From: an uncultured Dorea sp.
GTDB taxonomy: Bacteria > Bacillota > Clostridia > Lachnospirales > Lachnospiraceae
Assembly: GCA_910578455.1 (NCBI GenBank)
Contig: CAJTQA010000005.1
Span: 36,389 to 100,388, forward strand
Direction: 5' to 3'
Length of the DNA: 64,000 bases
Shown here: one piece after another, positions 51,610 through 59,421 of the stretch
Layout: each line of letters starts with the position of its first letter
Numbering within the stretch: the stretch's first letter is position 1
Notes under the pieces: model-generated
What the model saw: only the letters and a program-made list of their open reading frames with translations
Told to the model about the DNA's origin: nothing
Databases searched by the model: none
Position numbers and translations under genes: made by a program

Positions 51610-52581
51610 ATGAGCACAGGAAATGAAAAGTTTATAGAAGGAAAGGTCTCTGTAGTCACTCCGGTATTTAACGGGGAAAGCCATCTGTTCAGGATGCTGG
51701 AGTCTGTACTTTGCCAGACTTATCCGCAGATTGAGGTGATTTTGTCTGATGACGGCTCAACCGACCAGACAATCCGGGCGGCAAAAGAGTATCAGGAAAA
51801 ATTCGCTGCGAAAGGCTACGGTTACCGTATCGTTCAGGGGCGCCATAAAAATGCCTCCGCAGCGATTAACCGGGGGCTTAAGTATGTGACCGGCGAATAT
51901 CTGATCTGGCCTGACAGTGACGATGTGCTGGAGCCTGCATCTGTGGAAAGAAGGGTGGACTTTCTTAGAGCGCATCCGGAATACCAGTGTGTTAGGAGCC
52001 TGCCGTATTATTTTGCCCCGGAAACGGGAGAAATAAAAAAACCGGAAGAACAGACGGGCAATTTATCGAATGAATGTCTGTTCTGGGATATATTAGAATC
52101 AAAAACTTTTGTCTGCTGCGGGTGCTATATGATAAGGTCGGAGCGCTTTTTTGCGATATATCCGAAACGGCATATACCGGAGTACCCTGTGGGACAGAAT
52201 TTCCAGATGCTGCTTCCATATATGTTCCGATATAAATGCCCGACGATACAAGAGCAGCTGTACGGCGTCTGTGTCAGGAAGGACAGCCATTCCCGGAGGA
52301 AACTGACGCGGGCAGAGGAGGAAAGGAAGTATCAGGATTACGAAATGCTGATTGATGATATCGCAGAAATCTGCGGCATCCATGACAAGGGAACACAAAG
52401 ACGGATCATATGCTGGAAAGCAAGGCGGCGGTATATGATCTCAGTGAAATACGGCGCTGTGAAACAGGCAGTGCCTGCATTATGGCTGTTGTTAAAAAAT
52501 GGGGGATTCACCGGGAAATTGCTAAAGGAATCTTTTTGGAGAATCTGGAATAAGGTTCTTCATCCAGGAGTGCAGGAATGA
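51610..52581 (+). CDS. family 2 glycosyltransferase
   Basis: ATG at 51610 with GGGAG upstream. 323 aa: VSVVTPVFNGESHLFRMLESVLCQTYPQIEVILSDDGSTDQTI, then YLIWPDSDDVLEPASVERR with the DSDD metal site. The C-terminal half is basic. The stop overlaps the start of the next gene (ATGA, 4 bp). Confidence 0.87.
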   Translation: MSTGNEKFIEGKVSVVTPVFNGESHLFRMLESVLCQTYPQIEVILSDDGSTDQTIRAAKEYQEKFAAKGYGYRIVQGRHKNASAAINRGLKYVTGEYLIWPDSDDVLEPASVERRVDFLRAHPEYQCVRSLPYYFAPETGEIKKPEEQTGNLSNECLFWDILESKTFVCCGCYMIRSERFFAIYPKRHIPEYPVGQNFQMLLPYMFRYKCPTIQEQLYGVCVRKDSHSRRKLTRAEEERKYQDYEMLIDDIAEICGIHDKGTQRRIICWKARRRYMISVKYGAVKQAVPALWLLLKNGGFTGKLLKESFWRIWNKVLHPGVQE

Positions 52582-53696
52582 AAGGGTCGGAAATGAAACT
52601 ATATGCGAAAAAAGAGGAATGCTGCGGGTGCGGAGCCTGCGCGGATGTCTGTCCGGCACATGCTATCCGGATGGATCGGGATAAAGAAGGATTTGATTAC
52701 CCCTGCGCCGACGGCTCGGTGTGTGTGCACTGCGGCAGGTGCGAAGAGGTCTGTCCGCTGAAAAATCATTTTTCAGGGAAATGCAGCAACCAATATGCGG
52801 GAGCGAGAGCAAAAGATGAAAAGGTCAGGTATTCCAGCTCTTCCGGGGGCGTATTTCCTGTTCTGGCGCAATATGTCTTTGAGCGGGGAGGCGTAGTCTA
52901 CGGAGCGGGGTATAACGGCCGTATGGAAGTGGTGCACCGGGAAACGAATAATCTGAAAGAACTTAAGATGCTCAAAGGGACAAAGTATGTTCAAAGCAAT
53001 ATGCAGAATGTCTATCGCAGCATCAAGAAACATCTGGAGGGAAACCGCTGGGTGCTGTTTGTCGGAACGCCTTGCCAAGTCCGGGCGCTAAAGCTGTTCC
53101 TTGGCCGGGAGTACGACAGGCTGATTGCCGCGGACCTGGTATGTTATGGGGTTCCGTCTCCGGGGGTCTGGAAAGATTACGTGAGATATCTGGAAAAAAA
53201 GCATCATGGAAAGATGACAGATTTTTCTTTCCGGGATAAGCGGGCGCATGATCACGGACACTCGTATGCTTATGTGATAAATGGAACGGAATATGCAGGC
53301 TCTCTTTATCGCGACAAGTTTTGCATAATGTATTTTCGTAACTATATACTGCGCCCCTCCTGCCATAGCTGCAAGTTTTGCACGGCAGAGCGGGACGGCG
53401 ATCTTACGATGGGTGATTTTTGGGGGATTGAAAATATCAGGCCGGATATGGATGACGGTATGGGCATGTCAATGCTTATTCTCCATACAGACAAAGCAAG
53501 GCAGATATGGGAACAGGTTCAGGATGAGATGGACTGGTTCGGATGCAGGAAGGAAGATTTGATGCAGCCGCGCCTGATTGGGCCTGTAAGTAAGGCAAGG
53601 GCAAGGAAACTATACATGATGTTGTATAAGATATTGCCGTTTTCTCTGTTCATCAGGATGATAGACGCCGTAATAAGATTATGGGCGCGGCGTTAG
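52578..53696 (+). CDS. 4Fe-4S coenzyme-F420 hydrogenase/dehydrogenase beta-subunit-like protein
   Basis: 372 aa; AGGAG precedes the ATG at 52578 (a second ATG at 52593 is in frame). Two CxxCxxCxxxCP clusters, CCGCGACADVCPAHAI and CVHCGRCEEVCPL, and a C-terminal CHSCKFCTAERDGDLTMGDFWG region match the F420 hydrogenase/dehydrogenase beta-subunit family often found in polysaccharide clusters next to pyruvyltransferases. Here it is last in the operon and presumably reduces or modifies a sugar; whether F420 is involved is unknown. A bidirectional terminator follows. Confidence 0.85.
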   Translation: MKGSEMKLYAKKEECCGCGACADVCPAHAIRMDRDKEGFDYPCADGSVCVHCGRCEEVCPLKNHFSGKCSNQYAGARAKDEKVRYSSSSGGVFPVLAQYVFERGGVVYGAGYNGRMEVVHRETNNLKELKMLKGTKYVQSNMQNVYRSIKKHLEGNRWVLFVGTPCQVRALKLFLGREYDRLIAADLVCYGVPSPGVWKDYVRYLEKKHHGKMTDFSFRDKRAHDHGHSYAYVINGTEYAGSLYRDKFCIMYFRNYILRPSCHSCKFCTAERDGDLTMGDFWGIENIRPDMDDGMGMSMLILHTDKARQIWEQVQDEMDWFGCRKEDLMQPRLIGPVSKARARKLYMMLYKILPFSLFIRMIDAVIRLWARR

Positions 53697-53747
53697 GAAG
53701 TTAAACATGCAATGCCTGAAATCCTTGCACATTATTTCCTTCCGGGG

Positions 53748-53785
53748 AAAAAAGCGGCTAAATCGCTGTGATTAACCGCTTTTTT
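53748..53785. terminator. bidirectional terminator between the polysaccharide operon and the hydrolase gene
   Basis: AAAAAAGCGG (53748-53757) pairs with CCGCTTTTTT (53776-53785) over an 18-nt loop. The A run and the T run provide a T tract on both strands, fitting the convergent genes around it. Confidence 0.85.
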
Positions 53786-53789
53786 CCTG

Positions 53790-54542
53790 CTATTCGTTTA
53801 TAAAACCTGCTATGATTTTTGCGGCATCTTCTGCATTCGTACCGATTGCAGGGTGCCCGCCTGTCTTAAAGAAATATATTTTGCTTTCAGGAATAAGTTC
53901 ACTCATTTGATGATATTCTTCTTCAAGGTCTTTCCGGCACATATTATCTTCCAGACTTCCCATAAGCAAAATGGGAACATTCAGCGTTTCCAAGGGTTTA
54001 TGGAAAAGCGGAAGTTTGGAATCAGCACATTCAATAAGAGCCTGTGTATTCAGGTCTACCACTGTTTCCCAATCTTCTCCTTGACACCATTCATAAAACC
54101 GTCTGGATAAATCATCGCTTTTAGCAAAAGCACGTTCTCTTTGCAGGTTGGTTGAAAAATTATCTGCAAGTGTTCTTCCGTCAAAACTGTCTGCAATGAC
54201 TTTCCCTACCAAATCGGGGCGCTCTAAAGCAGCATTGACAGCAACCCATGCCCCGCCGCTTGTACCAATCAAATTTACTTTGCCTAAATCGAGATATTCC
54301 AAAAGCGAAATAGTCTGTTCTGCCTGTGAATACCATAAATCCTTCGGAAATTTTTCTATACGTTCAGATTTCCCATTCCCTAAAAAGTCAATTAAGATTA
54401 CTTTAAAATGTTTACTGTACAGCGGCAGCAGCATTTCAAACATTTTAGAAGAAGCTGTATCACCGTGAAGAAAAATAATGGGTTTCCCGCTACCTGTTAT
54501 TTGATAAAATATTCTTTTTGATCCATATATGAAATATGACAT
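53790..54542 (-). CDS. alpha/beta-fold hydrolase, preceded by an attenuator-like leader
   Basis: 250 aa, with TTAGGAGGC upstream on the minus strand. GSGKPIIFLHGDTASS (oxyanion hole), LIGTSGGAWVAVNAALERP (nucleophile elbow G-T-S-G-G), SLEDNM (acid) and GGHPAIGTN (histidine) fit an alpha/beta hydrolase of about 250 residues with a lid region around 120-180. It is the start of the AT-rich accessory region and stands alone on the minus strand. Its 5' leader holds a seven-codon peptide ORF and alternative hairpins, a layout seen at antibiotic-inducible genes, so a drug-modifying esterase is an attractive but unproven guess. Confidence 0.85.
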   Translation of the reverse strand: MSYFIYGSKRIFYQITGSGKPIIFLHGDTASSKMFEMLLPLYSKHFKVILIDFLGNGKSERIEKFPKDLWYSQAEQTISLLEYLDLGKVNLIGTSGGAWVAVNAALERPDLVGKVIADSFDGRTLADNFSTNLQRERAFAKSDDLSRRFYEWCQGEDWETVVDLNTQALIECADSKLPLFHKPLETLNVPILLMGSLEDNMCRKDLEEEYHQMSELIPESKIYFFKTGGHPAIGTNAEDAAKIIAGFINE

Positions 54543-54570
54543 ATTTTTTGCCTCCTAATCTGATTCTTTC

Positions 54571-54620
54571 GCTGATCAGCAAGGCGAGAATAACAGAAAC
54601 CTGCGCCTTGCTGTTATTCT
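54571..54620 (-). promoter_or_regulatory. leader with two overlapping, mutually exclusive hairpins (candidate attenuator)
   Basis: Two perfect 10-bp inverted repeats overlap. CAGCAAGGCG (54577-54586) matches CGCCTTGCTG (54604-54613), and AGAATAACAG (54587-54596) matches CTGTTATTCT (54611-54620). They share bases 54611-54613 and interleave, and no linker remains for a pseudoknot, so only one stem can form at a time. GCTGATCAGC (54571-54580) is a third, perfect palindrome. The gene's ribosome site GCCTCCTAA (54550-54558, plus-strand reading) lies just downstream on the transcript. Confidence 0.6.
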
Positions 54621-54637
54621 AACGTCCAAATCCCCAT
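54614..54637 (-). CDS. seven-codon leader peptide MGIWTLE
   Basis: On the minus strand an ATG at 54637 is followed by GGG-ATT-TGG-ACG-TTA-GAA-TAA. AAAGGAGG lies 8 nt before the ATG, a nearly ideal ribosome site for so short a frame. Its stop codon is inside the first arm of one hairpin, so a ribosome on the leader would block that stem and favour the other. This is the layout of translational or transcriptional attenuators such as those of erm and cat genes. Confidence 0.55.
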   Translation of the reverse strand: MGIWTLE

Positions 54638-54829
54638 ACTCCTGCCCTCCTTTCTATGCAATCCGGAAAATCAATTTGCGGTCAATGAGATGAATAAGAT
54701 ATATTTTCAACATCATTATATAATTTCATGGATTTACATGCAATAGAAAAAACAGAGGACGGACGGTTTAAAGCAGCGGATGAATTAGCAGATACAGTCA
54801 AGATTTTTGACAAAATACTATAGAAACCC

Positions 54830-54858
54830 TTGATATATTAAGATGATTTTGTAATAAT
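54830..54858 (+). promoter_or_regulatory. promoter of the unknown low-GC gene
   Basis: TTGATA (54830-54835) and AATAAT (54853-54858) are 17 bp apart. The transcript would begin just before the ACAACTT/AAGTTGT hairpin, which may be an operator or a stabilising 5' stem. Confidence 0.5.
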
Positions 54859-54923
54859 AGTATAAGATTTACAACTTTTGGAAGTTGTTCTGGGATGATA
54901 AATATTACAGATAGGAAGGTACA

Positions 54924-56102
54924 ATGAATCGACAGATAAATGAAGATAAAAAGATGGCTATAGAGGATATATTACAGTCTTCAAATACATTAGAAAAAGT
55001 GAAAAAATTCATATTATATAAAGATAAATTAAGCGATTGTAGAATATTTTTGTTTGACGAGAAATATTCAAATTTTGATGATTCTTTAAAGAATAAAAAA
55101 ATAGGGCAATGTGGAATTTGGGGAATAGGAGATTATACAAAAACCTGGATTTTAGACTCAAAATATATTTTGGAAGAGGTTTTATTTCAAGTTGGTAAAA
55201 TTATATATTTTGATTTGAATATTCTTACATACTTAAACAAAATAATGATAGGACGTAAAATAAATATTGATAAAGATGAATTTTTAAATTATCTTAATTA
55301 TTTGAAAAAAGAAGGGTTTCAAACTGGCATAATAACGGCTCTTATGGAGAGGGTGCGGACACCTGTTGATTTATGCATCCTTTCCGAAATGATAACATCT
55401 TTTGTAAAGTTTGATAATATTCCACTGATTAATGAGGACATTGAAAATATTTATTTGTCTTCTGATGATTATATGAGAATAAAACAAATATATGATATGG
55501 CACTTGGCCAAATGGATGAGACATTAGAACAATTTAATTTGGTGTGCTGTTGTGTTTTGAAAGCATTTTTAATAAAAACATTTGATATTGTTTTAGATAA
55601 GAGTAAAAAAGTTGAGAAATTTATAGATTATTGTTTAAATGTGCTGAATTGTTACTTAGAAAAAGAGATTATAATACTGTCTTTGTATATTATGGATGAT
55701 AGCAGAACACATAAGACATTTAAAAAGTTAAAAAACAACTCTGACATCATAAAAAATATTTTGAATGTTACATGGGATATTTTCCATATTAGGCTTATTG
55801 AGCAAATTATGTTTCGGAATAATATGAGAAATACAGAGCAAGTTACTCTTCCATATTTTGGTACGGCAGATAATGGAATTATTGACGCTATGGAAATTAA
55901 TCCAGTTAAAGCATTTGTTATAACGAAAGATTATCCGATTTCAATTCATGAAATGAATATTATGGATGTATGTAAAAATGAAGAACTTTTAGAAAAGGGA
56001 TATTTGAATGCGAACATAAGAGGAAAAAAGATTAAAGAATTAAATTTTAAGAAAATCAGGGAGCAATTAGAGTCTGAGATTTTAGAGAAGGTTAATTCTT
56101 GA
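54924..56102 (+). CDS. unknown AT-rich accessory protein (392 aa)
   Basis: The frame is clearly coding, with AT-rich codon use (many AAA, ATA, TTA) unlike the backbone. No family was recognised. Visible features are a lysine-rich N-terminal helix, a segment FDLNILTYLNKI that weakly resembles a PIN-type D-x-N start, an extended helical middle, and a C-terminal GTADNGIIDAMEINPVKAFVITKDYPI that looks like a small alpha/beta unit. No signal peptide or clear membrane helix. It is preceded by AGATAGGAAGG. Its low GC and place among mobile elements suggest a transferred gene, perhaps of a defence type. Function unknown. Confidence 0.6.
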   Translation: MNRQINEDKKMAIEDILQSSNTLEKVKKFILYKDKLSDCRIFLFDEKYSNFDDSLKNKKIGQCGIWGIGDYTKTWILDSKYILEEVLFQVGKIIYFDLNILTYLNKIMIGRKINIDKDEFLNYLNYLKKEGFQTGIITALMERVRTPVDLCILSEMITSFVKFDNIPLINEDIENIYLSSDDYMRIKQIYDMALGQMDETLEQFNLVCCCVLKAFLIKTFDIVLDKSKKVEKFIDYCLNVLNCYLEKEIIILSLYIMDDSRTHKTFKKLKNNSDIIKNILNVTWDIFHIRLIEQIMFRNNMRNTEQVTLPYFGTADNGIIDAMEINPVKAFVITKDYPISIHEMNIMDVCKNEELLEKGYLNANIRGKKIKELNFKKIREQLESEILEKVNS

Positions 56103-56352
56103 AAGTATAAAATGGGTAGTTTTACAATTTCTGAGTAAATCAAAAGAGAGGTGGTTTCGGTGAAACTCTGTATTGCTTTATCAGGAATAGTTAGGTAGAC
56201 AGTATTCAAATTAACAAGGAGACCAGCTATGAAAAGTCAACCATAAATTAGCAAAAAATTTCTTTTTCATATCGGTGGTAAAAAAGGGTAACTTTAACAC
56301 AGCTCCCTTAGGGTGCTTTTTCAAAATCTATCGATAATCGCTTACAGACTTC

Positions 56353-57337
56353 TTATTCGAGGTTAAATTCTACTTCGTCAGTGAGCATCTTCCAGATGAC
56401 TCTGACAAGCTTGCCGGCGCAATGCCCAAGTGCATTGTAGTGAGACTGGCCTTCAGCCCTCTTGGCATTGTAATAAGCCTCGAAGGTTGCGTTGTTTCTA
56501 ACAACGTTCCAAGCTGCATTAACAAGAGCGTAGCGCAATACGCGCGAGCCACGTTTGGACATACGAGTCGTCTTAGCCTGAAAGTTACCAGACTGATAAA
56601 CAGATGGATCCAGACCGGCAAAGGCAAGCAGCTTGTTAGGATTGGAGAAACGGTGAATATCACCTATTTCACCAAGAATCATTCCACCATTGAGATATCC
56701 GATACCAGGAATGGTCATGATGACAGAATCATTGAATTTCATGATATCTGTCGTCTCAGTTTCAATCTTATCTAGTTGGCTATCCAGTAACTCGATTTGT
56801 TGGATTGTCTGAGTTATCTGAATAGATATAGCGCTGTCGTTTGCACCGACAGACTTCTGTGCGAGAACTCTTAATTCTTTGGCCTGCTCTTTGGTAAAGT
56901 GCCCGTGTGAGTTCACTTTGAGCAGATTTGCCAGGATGAGTCATATGCATGGAAACAATCTCTTTTGGAGAAGGTGCTTCTTTTAACAAAGCATAGACAG
57001 CATGCTGATGCAGACCTGATTTAAATGTGTCGACCTTATCTGTCTTAGTCTTACGAACATTGTTCTTACGCATCTGACAGGTTTTGATGGGGTTCAACAC
57101 ACATACTTGGTAGAACTCAGCAACAAGGTATCGAACAAGGTTGTGGCCGTAGTGTGCCGTCGACTCAAGACCGATGATGCTACTGTCTTTGTCGAATGAT
57201 TCGAGCTTGGAGACCAGCAGCTGGAAGCCATCAGCGTCATTTGTAAATTTGAACGGCTCAATCAATATTTCACCGTCCGAAGAAATCGCGGCGGCAAAAT
57301 GGTTAAGTTTGGCAATGTCAATGCCTACAAAAAATTT
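56353..57337 (-). pseudogene. IS110-family transposase, degraded
   Basis: The N-terminal part (KFFVGIDIAKLNHFAAAISS, GLESTAHYG, KTDKVDTF) has the DEDD catalytic pattern of IS110 transposases. The C-terminal part has the second domain TIPGIGYLNGGMILGEIGDI and LLAFAGLDPSVYQSG, RGSRVLRYALVNAAWNV. An extra C in the run at 56934-56935 puts the two in different frames. About 55 residues expected between KTDKVDTF and the HAVYALLKEAP block are missing, so there was also an internal deletion. The frame is open only to a TAA at 57338-57340, without a start codon. Dead copy. Confidence 0.8.
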
Positions 57338-57345
57338 TTATGAGG

Positions 57346-57617
57346 TTGTACCTCCCTTTCATAAAGTCTGATACCATGATGTCCACCATCGATTATCATC
57401 GTAGACTTGATAGAAATAAGTACTCTGAGTGAAAAACACTCCGGCAACATCCAGCTGATAAACAATTCAGATAAAGGTAGCGGCAATACACTCCAGTTGA
57501 GTAGTCAAGCTACAGGAAAAAATCAAAAGTCCATAGTATCTGAATTGTATTGAATCACGATATTAAAAGAAAGGAAACGTGTGATAATTAACTTCCTAAT
57601 TATCATACAAGTTAAAA
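57346..57617. other. gap before the nucleotidyltransferase gene, with a start-proximal hairpin
   Basis: GATAATTA (57583-57590) and TAATTATC (57597-57604) form a perfect 8-bp stem with loop ACTTCC, 13 nt before the ATG at 57618. The nearest ribosome-site-like AAGGAAA (57571-57577) is on the far side of the stem and could pair with the loop TTCC. It may control translation. The rest is the IS110 flank described with that element. Confidence 0.4.
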
Positions 57618-58367
57618 ATGGAGAAAATAATTAAAGAAAAACTCCGTGAGATTGAAAAACAAGAAAATGTTCGTATTTTGTTAGCGGTAGAATCAGGTAG
57701 CCGTGCTTGGGGATTTGCTTCGCCAGACAGTGATTATGACGTACGTTTTATTTATGTTCGTCAGAAAGAGGATTATTTGAAGTTAGAGTCGGTACGGGAT
57801 GTAATCGAGCTTCCCATTGATGATATGCTAGACATCAATGGGTGGGATTTACAGAAGACATTAAGACTTTTGTACAAATCGAATCCAACATTGTTCGAAT
57901 GGTTTTCATCTCCTATTATATACATGGAAACGGAATTTGCTGATCAGTTCAGAAGAGTAATGTCAAATTACTTTTCAAGTAAGCGAAGCTTGTATCACTA
58001 TATAAGTATGGCAGAAGGAAACTATCGTGAATACCTAAAAAGGGACATGGTCCGAGCAAAGAAGTATTTCTATGTATTACGTCCTGTACTGGCGTGTCGC
58101 TGGATTCTAGAAAAAGGAACGCCAGCTCCGATGTTGTTTTCGGAGCTGATGGATGCACAGCTTCCATCGAAATTGTACAGGGATGTGAATATGCTATTAG
58201 AACTTAAAATAAATTCTCCGGAAATCAGAGAAATTCCAAGAGTAGATAAAATTAATGAATATCTTGATTCTTCAATTGAAGAAATAAAGAATATTGTGAA
58301 ATCTATGGAAGAAACGAAAGCTCCTGATTGGCAGAAATTAAATGATTTGTTTTTGAGGGAATTATGA
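57618..58367 (+). CDS. RlaP-type DNA polymerase beta superfamily nucleotidyltransferase
   Basis: 249 aa. LLAVESGSRAWGFASPDSDYDVRFIYV is the nucleotidyltransferase signature, with the G-S-R-A/x-W-G...S-D-x-D metal site, followed by the family-specific VIELPIDDMLDINGWDLQKTLRLLYKSNPTLFEW and a C-terminal helical part. This matches PF10127 (RlaP), found with RNA repair ligases and also alone. It transfers a nucleotide to a protein or RNA end; target unknown. AT-rich, with a terminator right after. Confidence 0.85.
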   Translation: MEKIIKEKLREIEKQENVRILLAVESGSRAWGFASPDSDYDVRFIYVRQKEDYLKLESVRDVIELPIDDMLDINGWDLQKTLRLLYKSNPTLFEWFSSPIIYMETEFADQFRRVMSNYFSSKRSLYHYISMAEGNYREYLKRDMVRAKKYFYVLRPVLACRWILEKGTPAPMLFSELMDAQLPSKLYRDVNMLLELKINSPEIREIPRVDKINEYLDSSIEEIKNIVKSMEETKAPDWQKLNDLFLREL

Positions 58368-58375
58368 TAATATAG

Positions 58376-58417
58376 ACCACCAGAGTTTGCTTATGTGCAA
58401 ATAATCTGGTGGTTTTT
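58376..58417 (+). terminator. rho-independent terminator after the RlaP gene
   Basis: ACCACCAGA (58376-58384) pairs perfectly with TCTGGTGGT (58405-58413), followed by a T tract. The 20-nt loop is long but the stem is strong. Confidence 0.85.
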
Positions 58418-58480
58418 GATTGTTGAAAAAGTGAGGAGAGTGCTTGTTTGGATGAAAAATGTAGTCATACATAAGTGTTG

Positions 58481-58509
58481 TTGACATATAATATAACAAT
58501 ATATATAAT
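58481..58509 (+). promoter_or_regulatory. consensus promoter of the HTH-DUF3990 gene
   Basis: Perfect TTGACA (58481-58486), exactly 17 bp, then perfect TATAAT (58504-58509). Such a full-consensus promoter needs tight repression, which fits self-control by the HTH domain of the encoded protein. Confidence 0.8.
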
Positions 58510-58532
58510 TATGAATATAGATAATGTTATAT
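58491..58532. promoter_or_regulatory. inverted repeat flanking the -10 box (candidate operator)
   Basis: ATATAACA (58491-58498) and TGTTATAT (58525-58532) are perfect inverse copies around the -10 element and transcription start. A dimeric HTH protein bound to both would block the promoter. Confidence 0.45.
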
Positions 58533-58546
58533 AAAGAGGTGTTTTT

Positions 58547-59419
58547 GTGAAGGAATTGATTAAGAAAATCCGTATATCTTTAAATATGAGTCAAACCGAA
58601 TTGGCTGAATTATTAAATATATCATTTGCTACAGTGAATCGTTGGGAAAATGGACGTGCAGTTCCAAACAAGCTCGCACAGTCTACGTTATATGAGTTAT
58701 GCAAAACAAATAATGTACCAGTATATGATATGGTATTTGATAAGATAAAAGCAGCGACTGAAGCAGTAAAAATAGATGAAAACAGAGTGTTACTGTACCA
58801 TGGATCTAAATCTGGAATTCAAGGCAAGATTGAACCAAAGAGTCGTTCGAAATGTGATTTTGGAAAAGGATTTTATATGGGAACCGAACCAAGCCAAGCA
58901 TTGACTCTTATCTGCGATTATGATAAGTCGAAATTTTATATTGTTTCTGTAGCGGTAGATAAATTGGCAATATTAGATGTTCCAGCAGATTTGGAATGGG
59001 CGATGATCGTGGCATACCATCGTGGAAGAATGGATAAAATTAAAGGAACAGATTTTTACAATAAGTATCATGATATGGCAAATGGCAAAGACATGATTGT
59101 TGGAAGTATTGCTAATGATAGAATGTTCTATGTGATTGATAATTTCTTTTTGGGAAATATTACTGATGCAGCATTGGTGAATAGCTTGTCTGCATTGGAA
59201 TTAGGTAAGCAATATGTTGCAATCACACAGAAAGCGTGTGATTTTGTAAAGATAGAATGTGAAGTAGAATTATCTTATTTGGAAAGACAGTTTTTGAAAG
59301 ATGTAGCGGGAGAAAATCGTGAAAAAGGTACTTCTTTAGCCAATGATATTTGTAAGAATTATCGTCGCGAAGGAATGTTCTTTGATGAACTTTTAGACGC
59401 TGCGTTGAAAGGGGAATAA
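58547..59419 (+). CDS. HTH-XRE plus DUF3990 (ADP-ribosyltransferase-like) protein
   Basis: 290 aa. Residues 1-60 form an XRE helix-turn-helix (IRISLNMSQTELAELLNISFATVNRWENGRAVPN). From about residue 80 a DUF3990-type domain follows (VLLYHGSKSGI, KCDFGKGFYMGTEPSQALTL, YVAITQKACDF), whose layout of Y-H-G-S, G-x-Y and a late Q resembles RES/ADP-ribosyltransferase folds. The combination with a DNA-binding domain and a strong promoter is that of a self-regulated toxin. GTG start at 58547 after AAAGAGG. The next gene starts 2 bp downstream and may be its antidote. Confidence 0.75.
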   Translation: MKELIKKIRISLNMSQTELAELLNISFATVNRWENGRAVPNKLAQSTLYELCKTNNVPVYDMVFDKIKAATEAVKIDENRVLLYHGSKSGIQGKIEPKSRSKCDFGKGFYMGTEPSQALTLICDYDKSKFYIVSVAVDKLAILDVPADLEWAMIVAYHRGRMDKIKGTDFYNKYHDMANGKDMIVGSIANDRMFYVIDNFFLGNITDAALVNSLSALELGKQYVAITQKACDFVKIECEVELSYLERQFLKDVAGENREKGTSLANDICKNYRREGMFFDELLDAALKGE

Positions 59420-59421
59420 AA

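Larger units (their letters stand above)
54543..54923. other. 381-bp gap between the hydrolase and the unknown gene
   Basis: Apart from the leader structures (54571-54637) it holds a plus-strand mini-frame at 54728-54823 encoding 31 residues (starts MDLHAIEKTEDGRFK, ends VKIFDKIL) with no ribosome site, best seen as a remnant. It also carries the promoter of the next gene and a 7-bp hairpin ACAACTT/AAGTTGT at 54871-54888. A TTGACC at 54685-54680 on the minus strand is a possible -35 of the hydrolase leader, but no matching -10 is convincing. Confidence 0.5.
56353..57617 (-). mobile_element. IS110-family insertion sequence remnant
   Basis: Transposase remnant with about 280 bp of non-coding DNA on its 5' side (57338-57617) before the next gene. 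IS110 elements lack terminal inverted repeats and carry a bridge-RNA gene next to the transposase, upstream in the IS110 group, so this flank is where it would be. Boundaries were not resolved. The 250 bp on the other side (56103-56352) show no gene. Confidence 0.55.

Noticed and set aside
54571..54620. An H-type pseudoknot formed by the two interleaved stems in the hydrolase leader
   Set aside because: The connecting loops would have no free bases and the stems share three bases, so both cannot form together; alternative folding is more likely.
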